Shown piece by piece: positions 16,485-24,095 of a DNA stretch of 64,000 bases. The notes beneath the pieces were generated by a model, which worked only from the letters and a program-made list of their open reading frames with translations, made no database searches and was not told the DNA's origin. The stretch comes from an alpha proteobacterium IMCC14465 (GTDB lineage: Bacteria; Pseudomonadota; Alphaproteobacteria; RS24): contig ALYF01000010.1 of NCBI GenBank assembly GCA_000293845.2, positions 27,540 through 91,539 on the forward strand, in the 5' to 3' direction. Numbering within the stretch: position 1 is the first letter of the stretch; every line of letters starts with the position of its first letter. A program made the position numbers and the translations under genes.

Positions 16485-18197
16485 TTACTTCTTTTCCGAG
16501 TCTAGAAAAGCCTTTCTCAATTTATGTTTTTCTATTTTACCGGTAGCGGTGTAGTTGAATTCATCTTCGATGATAAAAGCATGCGGCACTTTATAATCTG
16601 CAAGTTTTTCGCGCGCATAGGCATATAGCTGTTCAGTATGAATGGGGGTGTTGAGCGTCAGCGCAACAATAAGCTTCTCGCCAAGCCGGTCATCATGCAC
16701 GCCAAAGGCTGCAATCTCTTTAATGACTTCATATTGTCCGAGTGTCTGCTCAATTTCGGCGCAGTAAATATTTTCACCACCAGAGATAATCATGTCGGTC
16801 TTGCGGTCGACAATATATAGATAGCCTTCTTCATCCAGATAGCCGATATCGCCCGTATGCATCCAGCCATCTTTTATGGCCTTGGCTGTGTCCTCGGGGC
16901 GGTTATAATAGCCTTGCATGACTGTGGCGCCGCGAATGCAAATTTCTCCCGCTTCGCCCCCCGATTCGCCTTGCGGTATTTCAGTGCCATCGTCGCCAAT
17001 AATCTTCATATCCACCATAGGCAGAACGAGACCGGCACTTTGCGGCGCGCGCATAAAGGCTTCACCATTGGCCTGCGATACGGCGCCCGTGGTTTCCGTC
17101 ATGCCATAGCCCGCACCCAGCTGCGCGTTAGGGTAGGTCTCAGAAATATTTTTCAGAAGGTTTTGTGTCGCCGCCTGCCCACCATTGGACACTGAATTTA
17201 AAGATGACAAATCGTAATCAGTTTCCTTAACCGCATTCAGCATATCCCAGTGTGTTGCCGGCACACCGCTTAAAGTCGTGATTTTTTCCTTCTCAACGAG
17301 GGCAAGCGCTTGTTTGGCATCCCATCTATCCATCATTACAATTTTGCCGCCAATCGTCATGGTGGTTAGAAAAACACTGGTCAGACCGCTGACATGGAAA
17401 AGCGGATAAATCAAAAGGCCGCAGGGCGGTGGCATATGTTCTTTAATGACCTCAACGGCTGTTTCATATTGATTTGCGAGGCGATGAATAATCGTTTCCA
17501 TTGCCATTTCAGTATTCATCACGCTGGAAATCACATTGAGATGATTCAAAACCGCCGCCTTAGCCCGCCCTGTTGTGCCTGAGGTAAACAGCATGGAGGC
17601 ATTATCGGTTTGCGTCAGTTCGCGCGGTGCAGATAAAGGCGGGTGCGCCAGTGCTGTAGCGAAGGGCGTGCTGTTATCGTCTGAAGCAAATTGATTATCT
17701 GGGTCTGTGACTAAAGCAGGAATATCGCATCCTGCGTCCCTTAGCTTTGTGAGCCTTCTTTCATCCGCGATGACAAAAACGCAGTCACTATCGGTGAGGG
17801 CGGCAACCATGCTCTCAGCGTCATTGCGGCTATTCACAAGTACCGCGACCCCGCCAGCCTGCACAATGCCAACATAGGCAATCATCCATTCGGGGCAGTT
17901 TTTCATGTTAATGGCAACAGATTTGCCTTTTTCCAAACTGTTTTGTGTGACTAACCATGCGCTCAGTGCGTCTGCTTTACTGAAAAATTCTGAAAAGGAG
18001 AGGCGCGTGTCATTATGAATAATGAATTCTTTGTCACCATGTGCGCGGGCATTGTCAAAAATCGTGCAAAGACTTTGCGGCGACTTGCTGAACATGCGCA
18101 ATGATTGCCCCGCATGAGGTTTTTCAACAACCTCGAAAGGGGCTCCCGGAGACATAAGTTCCGCCAGAATGGGATCAATTTCTTTTGTTTTACTCAT
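16485..18197 (-). CDS. Acyl-CoA ligase (ANL superfamily)
   Basis: A 570-residue adenylate-forming ligase with the P-loop TSGTTGRAKA at residues 205-214, GYGMTETTG, the TGDIGYLDEEGY hinge, and the catalytic Lys in TATGKIEK near the end. It is longer than the FadD3-like protein, with about 35 extra N-terminal residues. Probably activates a carboxylated side chain or ring fragment. First gene of the five-gene minus-strand operon ending in the Lrp pair; divergent from the SDR at 18344. Confidence 0.82.
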   Translation of the reverse strand: MSKTKEIDPILAELMSPGAPFEVVEKPHAGQSLRMFSKSPQSLCTIFDNARAHGDKEFIIHNDTRLSFSEFFSKADALSAWLVTQNSLEKGKSVAINMKNCPEWMIAYVGIVQAGGVAVLVNSRNDAESMVAALTDSDCVFVIADERRLTKLRDAGCDIPALVTDPDNQFASDDNSTPFATALAHPPLSAPRELTQTDNASMLFTSGTTGRAKAAVLNHLNVISSVMNTEMAMETIIHRLANQYETAVEVIKEHMPPPCGLLIYPLFHVSGLTSVFLTTMTIGGKIVMMDRWDAKQALALVEKEKITTLSGVPATHWDMLNAVKETDYDLSSLNSVSNGGQAATQNLLKNISETYPNAQLGAGYGMTETTGAVSQANGEAFMRAPQSAGLVLPMVDMKIIGDDGTEIPQGESGGEAGEICIRGATVMQGYYNRPEDTAKAIKDGWMHTGDIGYLDEEGYLYIVDRKTDMIISGGENIYCAEIEQTLGQYEVIKEIAAFGVHDDRLGEKLIVALTLNTPIHTEQLYAYAREKLADYKVPHAFIIEDEFNYTATGKIEKHKLRKAFLDSEKK

Positions 18198-18239
18198 TTA
18201 AAAAAATATGCTTATCTGTTTATCTAAAGAGAGTATAAA

Positions 18240-18286
18240 TTACGCATTAGTATATTTCAATACATCAAAAAATATTGTTTGCGTAA
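18240..18286. promoter_or_regulatory. Paired TTACGCAT/TTGCGTAA sites in a divergent promoter region
   Basis: TTACGCAT (18240-18247) and TTGCGTAA (18279-18286) are in inverted orientation with 31 bp between them, in the 146-bp region separating the CoA-ligase operon from the SDR pair. The half-sites are placed so that one protein could control both directions. Confidence 0.5.
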
Positions 18287-18343
18287 TATTGGGGTATGTA
18301 TTTTACGAATTTGGTGGAATGCCATGAAAAACGGGAGGGTTTC

Positions 18344-19108
18344 GTGTCTTTAAGTGGAAAAACAAGTATTATTACGGGTGGTAGCGACGGAATCGGGCGC
18401 GCCATAGCTTCCAAACTCGCCAGTGAAGGCGCGCATGTCGTGATTTGCGCCAGAAATGCCGAAAAACTTGAAGCTGTCGCAGAGGATATTAAAGCCTCTG
18501 GCGGATCTGTTGAGACGCGCGTTCAGGATATTGCCGATACAGATAGCTTCGCCGCTATGATTGCGGATGTGGCTTCATCAAGCGGGTTGGATATTCTGGT
18601 GAATAATGCCGCCCATGTCGGTTTTGGGTCTGTTGCTGATGCCAGTCTTGAGGACTTCCGCGAGAATTTTAGAGTGAATGTTGATGCGACCTATGCCGGC
18701 ATGCAGGCCGCGATTAGGGTTATGTCCGAAAAGGGTGGCTCTATTGTCAATATTTCTTCGATTAATGGCGACCGCGCTATGCCGGGCATGGCGGGTTATT
18801 CAGCCTCCAAAGCGGCATTGTTGCATCTGACACGTCTTGCTTCTATGGAAACGGCGGCGCAAAATATCCGCGTTAATGCCGTGACGCCGGGTCCGATTAT
18901 GACGCCTGGCACGGAAGCATTTATTCAGTCAGACCCAAAGGCCGGAGACGCCATTGCCGCAGGTATTCCAATGCAACGCATGGGCATGCCTGAAGAGGTA
19001 GCTAATGTGGTTCTGTTTTTAGCATCTGATATGTCTTCTTATGTGACGGGTGCAAATATTCCAGTGGATGGCGGCAAGGCAAATGAGCTTGCTGTCAATC
19101 AAGGTTAA
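18344..19108 (+). CDS. Short-chain dehydrogenase/reductase (SDR)
   Basis: A 254-residue SDR with TGGSDGIG, a CARN stretch after beta-2 (NADP(H)-leaning), NNAAH, ISSING and YSASK. I chose the GTG at 18344 because GGGAGG lies just upstream; the longer frame from ATG 18296 adds a poorly related N-terminus and would run across this Shine-Dalgarno. Followed by another SDR after 31 bp. Confidence 0.82.
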   Translation: MSLSGKTSIITGGSDGIGRAIASKLASEGAHVVICARNAEKLEAVAEDIKASGGSVETRVQDIADTDSFAAMIADVASSSGLDILVNNAAHVGFGSVADASLEDFRENFRVNVDATYAGMQAAIRVMSEKGGSIVNISSINGDRAMPGMAGYSASKAALLHLTRLASMETAAQNIRVNAVTPGPIMTPGTEAFIQSDPKAGDAIAAGIPMQRMGMPEEVANVVLFLASDMSSYVTGANIPVDGGKANELAVNQG

Positions 19109-19139
19109 TTATTAAAAATCAAGTGTTTAGGAGATTAAA

Positions 19140-19967
19140 ATGAAGCTAGAAGGTCAAGCTGCTATTGTGACCGGCGGCGGCCAAGGAATTGGCCGTGCTG
19201 TTGTTGAAAGACTTGCTGCTGAGGGTGCGCGTGTCGCTGTTTTGGATATGAATCCTGATAACGCACAGGAAGTTATTGACGGGCTGGATACGCCAGCAAA
19301 TCACCTGGCATTACAAACAAATGTTTCTGATAGCGCGTCGGTTATCGCTTCTATCAGACAGGCGCGTGATACATTCGGACGGCTGGATATGGCGGTGAAT
19401 AATGCCGGTATCGGTCAGGCTCCGGGTGACGGATCGGACAAATTTTATGAAGCCATGGGTAAGCGCACCGAGGAAATTACATCCGGTCAAGCGCCAACAA
19501 CACATGTTGATCATCTCATTCATATGGGTGATGAGGGCTGGGCAGGCGTGCTTGGTGTCAATCTGAATGGTACATTTTATGTATGCCGCGAGTTTGTGCG
19601 GATTATGGCTGAGGATGATTGTGGCGGGTCGATTGTTAATGTGTCTTCCACCTCTGCCCAATCCGGTGAGGGGTCGCCGCATTATGTGACTTCCAAAACG
19701 GCTGTGATTGGTTTGACCCGTCAGCTTGCACGTGAGCTTGCCGGTCGTAACATCCGCGTGAATGCCGTCGCACCGGGACCGACGAATACGCCGATTATGC
19801 AGGGTATTCCTGAACAATGGATCGCTGATATGGAAAACGCTATTCCGCTTGGTCGTATGGCACGCCCAGAGGAAGTCGCGTCGGCGGTAGCCTATTTGAT
19901 GAGCGAAGACGCCTCATTTGTGACCGGTAGTGTGCTGGTGGCAAATGGTGGTTCTTACTACTTCTAA
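19140..19967 (+). CDS. Short-chain dehydrogenase/reductase (SDR)
   Basis: A 275-residue SDR with TGGGQGIG, LDMN after beta-2 (acidic, so NAD(H)), NNAGIG, the catalytic Ser in VSSTSA and YVTSK. A roughly 25-residue insertion follows NNAGIG (about residues 96-122), longer than in its paralogues, and could shape a bulky substrate pocket. TAGGAG precedes the ATG. It converges with the MFS gene with only 4 bp between stops. Confidence 0.83.
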   Translation: MKLEGQAAIVTGGGQGIGRAVVERLAAEGARVAVLDMNPDNAQEVIDGLDTPANHLALQTNVSDSASVIASIRQARDTFGRLDMAVNNAGIGQAPGDGSDKFYEAMGKRTEEITSGQAPTTHVDHLIHMGDEGWAGVLGVNLNGTFYVCREFVRIMAEDDCGGSIVNVSSTSAQSGEGSPHYVTSKTAVIGLTRQLARELAGRNIRVNAVAPGPTNTPIMQGIPEQWIADMENAIPLGRMARPEEVASAVAYLMSEDASFVTGSVLVANGGSYYF

Positions 19968-19971
19968 TCGG

Positions 19972-21342
19972 TCACAAATTTGTTTCTGACGCGAGCGTCT
20001 CTTTGAGCATTTCTCTGTCAGTGAGGATTGTGTAGCCCGCACTTGCAATTAAAAGTGAGGCGGGAATACATGGTAGTAGCGTGATGGTCAGCGCATAGCG
20101 TATGGCTATGTCTGGCGGGTAAGCGGCAAACATATCTATCATGAAGCCTGCGAATTGAACGCCGCCGACCAGTCCGGCAAAGGTCAGGGCGAATGCCCAG
20201 ATTGATGAAGAAGTTGCGCGGATTTTACCGGGCAGTAAATCCTGCAATGCGGCTTGAAGCGCGACGACCCAGCCGCCCCCCATTAAACCTGCTGGGAACG
20301 CCAGCAAAGTTGCGATTTCTACATTATCGGTGAGGCAGACTGCCATCATAAAGGCCATGCTGCCGACAACCCCACCTGCTGATAACCAGAACGGCCAACG
20401 GTGATTTCGTTGCGCGAGGCGGTCACACATAAAGCCCATAAGAAGCGCACCAAACAAACCACTAATCCCGAAGGAAACTGCAAATCGCCCGCCCGCTTCT
20501 GTCAGCGATAAATCAAAGCCGCGACTGAAAAGCGTGGGCCCCCAATAGCCAAAGCCATATCCGGCAAAACCGCCCAGCGCCGTACCCGCCGTCATCATTA
20601 GATAGCTTCTGGTTTTAACCAGAAGGGCTGCAAGCGTTTTGATAGGGATGGCGGTATCTTGTTTTTGTTTGTCAAGATTCTCTGAAAGGTCTGTGGGGTC
20701 TGAATCGTCGAGTTGCCCGCGCATCGGCTCACGGATGGTGAGGATGGTTAGGCCGGCAAGAATAATTCCTGGCAGACCTAATGCGATAAATGCCGCCTGC
20801 CAGCCCGCAACAGACTCGATAGCTGGGCCACCAATCAAGCCACCCATCTGACCGAAATAAACCCCAAGATTGAGTATCGCAAATGCCATTGTCCGGCGGC
20901 GCGGCGGGTAATAATCTGCCAATAGGGAAAAGGCCGGCGCTAGGAAAGCCGCCTCACCAATACCCACCCCGATTCGCGCGACGAGAAACGCTTCCGGTGT
21001 GTCGGCAAAACCACTGAGAACCGTGAACAGACTCCAGACCAGCGTGCCTGTGGCAATAATTTTGACGCGGCTATATCTGTCTGCCAGACGGGCAATCGGA
21101 ATCGCCAGCGTGGTGTAAAAAAGGGCAAAGGCAGGCCCGACCAAAAACCCCATATAGGTGTTGGAAACATCCAGCGAGTCCTTAATGGGGTCGAGTAATC
21201 CAGAGACGAGAAAGCGGTCAACATAATTGACCGTGTAGAGCGCGGCGAGCATCAAAAGAACATAAACGGCATAACCTTTGGCAGGTTTTGAGTCCGATGT
21301 GGTTGTGTCACTTGAAGTGTCTTTTAATGAGTCTTCAGCCAT
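19972..21342 (-). CDS. MFS transporter, Spinster-like
   Basis: A 456-residue protein with 12 predicted membrane spans. NYVDRFLVSGLL in TM1 and RLADRYSRVK in the TM2-3 loop are the Spinster-type MFS signature. Likely exchanges an organic acid or lipid-like compound with protons, and may import the island's substrate. I use ATG 21342 (GGGA upstream) and not the TTG at 21363. Divergent from the OYE/Rieske pair, with strong operator candidates between them. Confidence 0.82.
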   Translation of the reverse strand: MAEDSLKDTSSDTTTSDSKPAKGYAVYVLLMLAALYTVNYVDRFLVSGLLDPIKDSLDVSNTYMGFLVGPAFALFYTTLAIPIARLADRYSRVKIIATGTLVWSLFTVLSGFADTPEAFLVARIGVGIGEAAFLAPAFSLLADYYPPRRRTMAFAILNLGVYFGQMGGLIGGPAIESVAGWQAAFIALGLPGIILAGLTILTIREPMRGQLDDSDPTDLSENLDKQKQDTAIPIKTLAALLVKTRSYLMMTAGTALGGFAGYGFGYWGPTLFSRGFDLSLTEAGGRFAVSFGISGLFGALLMGFMCDRLAQRNHRWPFWLSAGGVVGSMAFMMAVCLTDNVEIATLLAFPAGLMGGGWVVALQAALQDLLPGKIRATSSSIWAFALTFAGLVGGVQFAGFMIDMFAAYPPDIAIRYALTITLLPCIPASLLIASAGYTILTDREMLKETLASETNL

Positions 21343-21409
21343 GAAAAATCCCTGTTTGAACAATTATTGCCAGTTTGGACAATTATAGATTGAGGCCATT
21401 AAGCGCATA

Positions 21410-21441
21410 TTGCGTAGAAAACGCAAAATAATATTACGCAA
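21410..21441. promoter_or_regulatory. Cluster of TTGCGT/ACGCAA sites in the MFS-OYE divergent region
   Basis: A perfect inverted repeat TTGCGT (21410-21415), 5-bp spacer, ACGCAA (21421-21426) is followed by TTACGCAA (21434-21441). The three half-sites in 32 bp make this the densest copy of the motif shared by the island's promoters. Confidence 0.55.
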
Positions 21442-21543
21442 AACAAGATTTTTTCACAAATAATTGTCGGATTGCTTATTTATGGGCGCATATAATTTGT
21501 AAATTGATTTTTATTTGGTTATCATCAGTGGCGGAGGGTTATC

Positions 21544-22770
21544 ATGTCAAATGCAAAAAAAGAAAAGTCTGTTTTTGAGTCGTGGAAGCTTGGGAAGCTG
21601 ACGCTTAAAAACAGAATCATCAAAGCTGCAACTTTTGAAGGTCTCGCTCAGGGCGGTTTGCCTGATGAAAGATTAGTGCAATTTCATGAAAGATTTGCCG
21701 CCGGTGGTGCTGGCGTGGTCACTGTTGCCTATGGCGCGGTGAATGATGACGCACGTACTTTTGATCATCAAATGTGTATGCAGGATGACCGTATCATGGA
21801 TGTACTGAAAAAAGTGACGTCGACCATTCATAAACATGGTGCTGCGGCTTCGCTTCAACTGGCGCATTGCGGGATGCAAACGCGCTATTCAAAATTATCC
21901 TCTAAGCCCTTTTCCTATAGCGCCTCATGGGGTTTGAACCCTTATGGCTTGCTGGCAGGTATTCCGTTTATGCGTCCCATGCCTGAAAAAGTGATTGAGC
22001 AAACTTGCGATGATTATGCGATTTCTGCCAAACGTGCTGTTGAAGCGGGTTTTGATATACTTGAGCTGCATATGGGGCATGGCTATTTGTTCAGCCAGTT
22101 TATGTCACCGGCCTATAATAAGAGACGCGATAAATTTGGTGGTAGCCTCGAAAACCGTATGCGCTTTCCGCGCCTTGCCTTACGCCGTGTGCGAGAGGCT
22201 GTCGGGCCGGATATTCCGATTGTGGTCAAGTTGAATTTACAAGATGGTTTTGAAGGTGGCTCGACATTGGATGATTGCATTGAAGCGTCGCGCATTATCG
22301 AACAAGACGGCGATGCGTCTTTGCTGGTTCTCACCGGTGGGTTTAGTGCTAAAAGCCCAATGTATCTCTTTCGCGGTCCATCAGCGATTAAGCCATTGAT
22401 CGCTATACAGAAAAACTTGATTGCCAAGCTGGTTTACACGCTTGCCGCCAAAAAGTTCCCCGATATGCCGTTTAAAGAAATGTTCTTTTTGGACGATGCC
22501 AAAAAAGTTCGCGCGGCGGTTAAAATGCCAATTGCGCTTGTGGGTGGTATTAAATCAATGGCGAATTTTAAGACCGTTATGAATGAAGATTTTGACGGTA
22601 TTGTGCTGGGACGCACCCTGATTCATGAGCCTAACTTACCGAATATTTACGAGGCGGAAGAGCAATCCACCTCTGGTTGTATTTCTTGCAATCGTTGTGT
22701 GGCTCACATTGACTCGGATGATGGTGTTATTTGTCCTATAAATGTTGAAATGGCCTCAGAGGCCGCTTAG
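21544..22770 (+). CDS. OYE-family NADH:flavin oxidoreductase with C-terminal Cys cluster
   Basis: A 408-residue FMN barrel of the 2,4-dienoyl-CoA reductase-like type. The active site H176-x2-H179-G-Y is intact and GGSLENR is present. The C-terminus has C-x2-C-x2-C-x11-C (SGCISCNRCVAHID..CPIN), resembling the [4Fe-4S] loop of dienoyl-CoA reductases, but no FAD/NAD domain follows. A CGGAGG Shine-Dalgarno is present. It sits 30 bp before a Rieske oxygenase gene and is probably co-transcribed with it. Confidence 0.82.
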   Translation: MSNAKKEKSVFESWKLGKLTLKNRIIKAATFEGLAQGGLPDERLVQFHERFAAGGAGVVTVAYGAVNDDARTFDHQMCMQDDRIMDVLKKVTSTIHKHGAAASLQLAHCGMQTRYSKLSSKPFSYSASWGLNPYGLLAGIPFMRPMPEKVIEQTCDDYAISAKRAVEAGFDILELHMGHGYLFSQFMSPAYNKRRDKFGGSLENRMRFPRLALRRVREAVGPDIPIVVKLNLQDGFEGGSTLDDCIEASRIIEQDGDASLLVLTGGFSAKSPMYLFRGPSAIKPLIAIQKNLIAKLVYTLAAKKFPDMPFKEMFFLDDAKKVRAAVKMPIALVGGIKSMANFKTVMNEDFDGIVLGRTLIHEPNLPNIYEAEEQSTSGCISCNRCVAHIDSDDGVICPINVEMASEAA

Positions 22771-22800
22771 ATTATATAAATAGAAATTTGGAGCTTAAAA

Positions 22801-23877
22801 ATGGCTAAAACTGCAGATTATGATTTGGGTGAATTCACCTTCCCGCGTGGCTGGTTTATGGTTGCCCGCACCGATGAAGTTTCCAAAAAACCTCTTAATT
22901 TGAGATATTTCGGACAAGATATGGTGCTTTACCGTGGTGATAGCGGTCGGCTTGTCCTGATGGATGCCTATTGCCCGCATATGGGAACGCATCTTGGCAA
23001 AAATGAAACATCCTATGTTGTGATGGATAATGAACATATTGACGGCGATAATATCCGTTGCCCTTACCATGGTTGGCAATTTGGGCCTGATGGTAATTGT
23101 GTTGAAATTCCTTATTCACCTGCACCAATTCCAGCTTCAGCCTGTATCCGAACCTATCCGGTTCAGGAATGGGGCGGGAGTGTGCTGATGTGGTATGATG
23201 CAGAGCAGGGTGAGCCGAATTTCGATCCGCCTGAATTGCCACAATGGGAAGACCCATCATGGGTTCAGTGGAAAATTGAAGACCTTGGTGAACTGGGTCA
23301 GCATCCGATGGAAGTCATTGATAATATGGCTGATAAAGCGCATCTCGCGCCTATCCATGGCAGCACCAATATGGAATATTTCGAGAATGAATTTAACGAT
23401 CATGTGATTGTTCAAAGACTTGCTGCGGGTCACCGTACTATGTCCGAAACACAGATGATTAACGATACATGGTATACCGGACCGGGCATTCTTCTTTCTA
23501 GGATTGAAGGCGATTATCCGTCTCTCATGATGATTTCTAACACCCCTATTGAAGATGGTCTTATTCGCGTCTTTTACGGTATTCTCGTCAAAGGTAAAAA
23601 CGACATTGCCAATGAAGAAGATAAAGCCGTGGCTGACCAGTTCCATGAGGTCAGTAAAGCTGCCTTCCTGCAGGATTTTGAAGTTTGGTTTAACAAACGC
23701 CCCTGCCTGAATGTTTTACAGGTAATTGGTGATGGCCCATTTGGTAAAACGCGCATCTGGTATAAGCAGTTCTATAATCCACGCGATAAAGCCAAGGATT
23801 ATCAGGCTCAGGTGAACGGTGTTGTCGTGACACGGGGAACGAACCGCGACAATTTCGAAAAATCTGCTGCTGAATAG
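22801..23877 (+). CDS. Rieske non-heme iron oxygenase, KshA-like
   Basis: A 358-residue oxygenase. Rieske ligands are C58-P-H60 and C87-x2-H90; the iron-site triad is D178-x2-H181-x4-H186. The C-terminal domain belongs to the KshA-like group. It differs clearly from the other Rieske protein at 14.5 kb, so two distinct hydroxylation steps are likely. No ferredoxin or reductase gene lies nearby; the electron partner must be encoded elsewhere. Last gene of the catabolic island before core genes. Confidence 0.83.
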   Translation: MAKTADYDLGEFTFPRGWFMVARTDEVSKKPLNLRYFGQDMVLYRGDSGRLVLMDAYCPHMGTHLGKNETSYVVMDNEHIDGDNIRCPYHGWQFGPDGNCVEIPYSPAPIPASACIRTYPVQEWGGSVLMWYDAEQGEPNFDPPELPQWEDPSWVQWKIEDLGELGQHPMEVIDNMADKAHLAPIHGSTNMEYFENEFNDHVIVQRLAAGHRTMSETQMINDTWYTGPGILLSRIEGDYPSLMMISNTPIEDGLIRVFYGILVKGKNDIANEEDKAVADQFHEVSKAAFLQDFEVWFNKRPCLNVLQVIGDGPFGKTRIWYKQFYNPRDKAKDYQAQVNGVVVTRGTNRDNFEKSAAE

Positions 23878-23908
23878 GCTCTTGTTTTAAATAGGCTTCA
23901 CTTCTCCT

Positions 23909-24035
23909 CCAATTCTTGCCGGAATTGGGCCAAAACCGGTATTGCAAAACCGCGCGCGAAAGAGTACCCAAAGAGGGGTACGCCCCGTATCATGTGCCCG
24001 TCTTAGGCGCCCGTGTCGTGTACCCGTCTGGGGCT
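23909..24035 (+). other. Intergenic hairpins and a 26-bp imperfect direct repeat
   Basis: The 191-bp gap before mgtE holds a 7-bp-stem hairpin (CCAATTC/GAATTGG, 23909-23928), a GTACCC/GGGTAC hairpin (23964-23981), and two imperfect copies of a 25-bp unit with period 26 at 23985-24009 and 24011-24035. No U-run follows the hairpins. They may form a leader structure or mark the island boundary. Confidence 0.4.
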
Positions 24036-24038
24036 AGA

Positions 24039-24068
24039 ATGTATATTGCCGAACAAATGGCCGAATAA
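24039..24068 (+). CDS. Possible 9-codon leader ORF directly abutting mgtE
   Basis: ATG TAT ATT GCC GAA CAA ATG GCC GAA TAA encodes MYIAEQMAE and its stop touches the mgtE ATG (TAAATG). A GGGG lies 5 nt before this ATG, while mgtE's own ATG has no Shine-Dalgarno. The frame is shared with mgtE, so it may be a coupling leader, or the original N-terminus cut off by a CAA-to-TAA change in a 12-bp repeat. Confidence 0.35.
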   Translation: MYIAEQMAE

Positions 24069-24095
24069 ATGACCGAACAAGTAACCGAAAAAAAA
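24048..24095 (+). repeat. 12-bp tandem repeat (4 units) spanning the mgtE start
   Basis: Four 12-bp units (GCCGAACAAATG, GCCGAATAAATG, ACCGAACAAGTA, ACCGAAAAAAAA) run across the mgtE start codon. Each unit keeps the reading frame, giving codons xx-GAA-CAA-xx and their derivatives. Unit 2 carries TAA where its neighbours have CAA. Confidence 0.8.

Noticed and set aside
1..23877. Integrated mobile island
   Set aside because: No integrase, transposase, tRNA-associated attachment site or flanking direct repeat was seen. Base and codon use are like the neighbouring core genes, so recent transfer is not supported.
23909..24068. Mg2+ riboswitch (M-box) or ykoK-type leader ahead of mgtE
   Set aside because: The gap is short and the conserved M-box pairing and terminator could not be found; only two small hairpins and direct repeats were seen.
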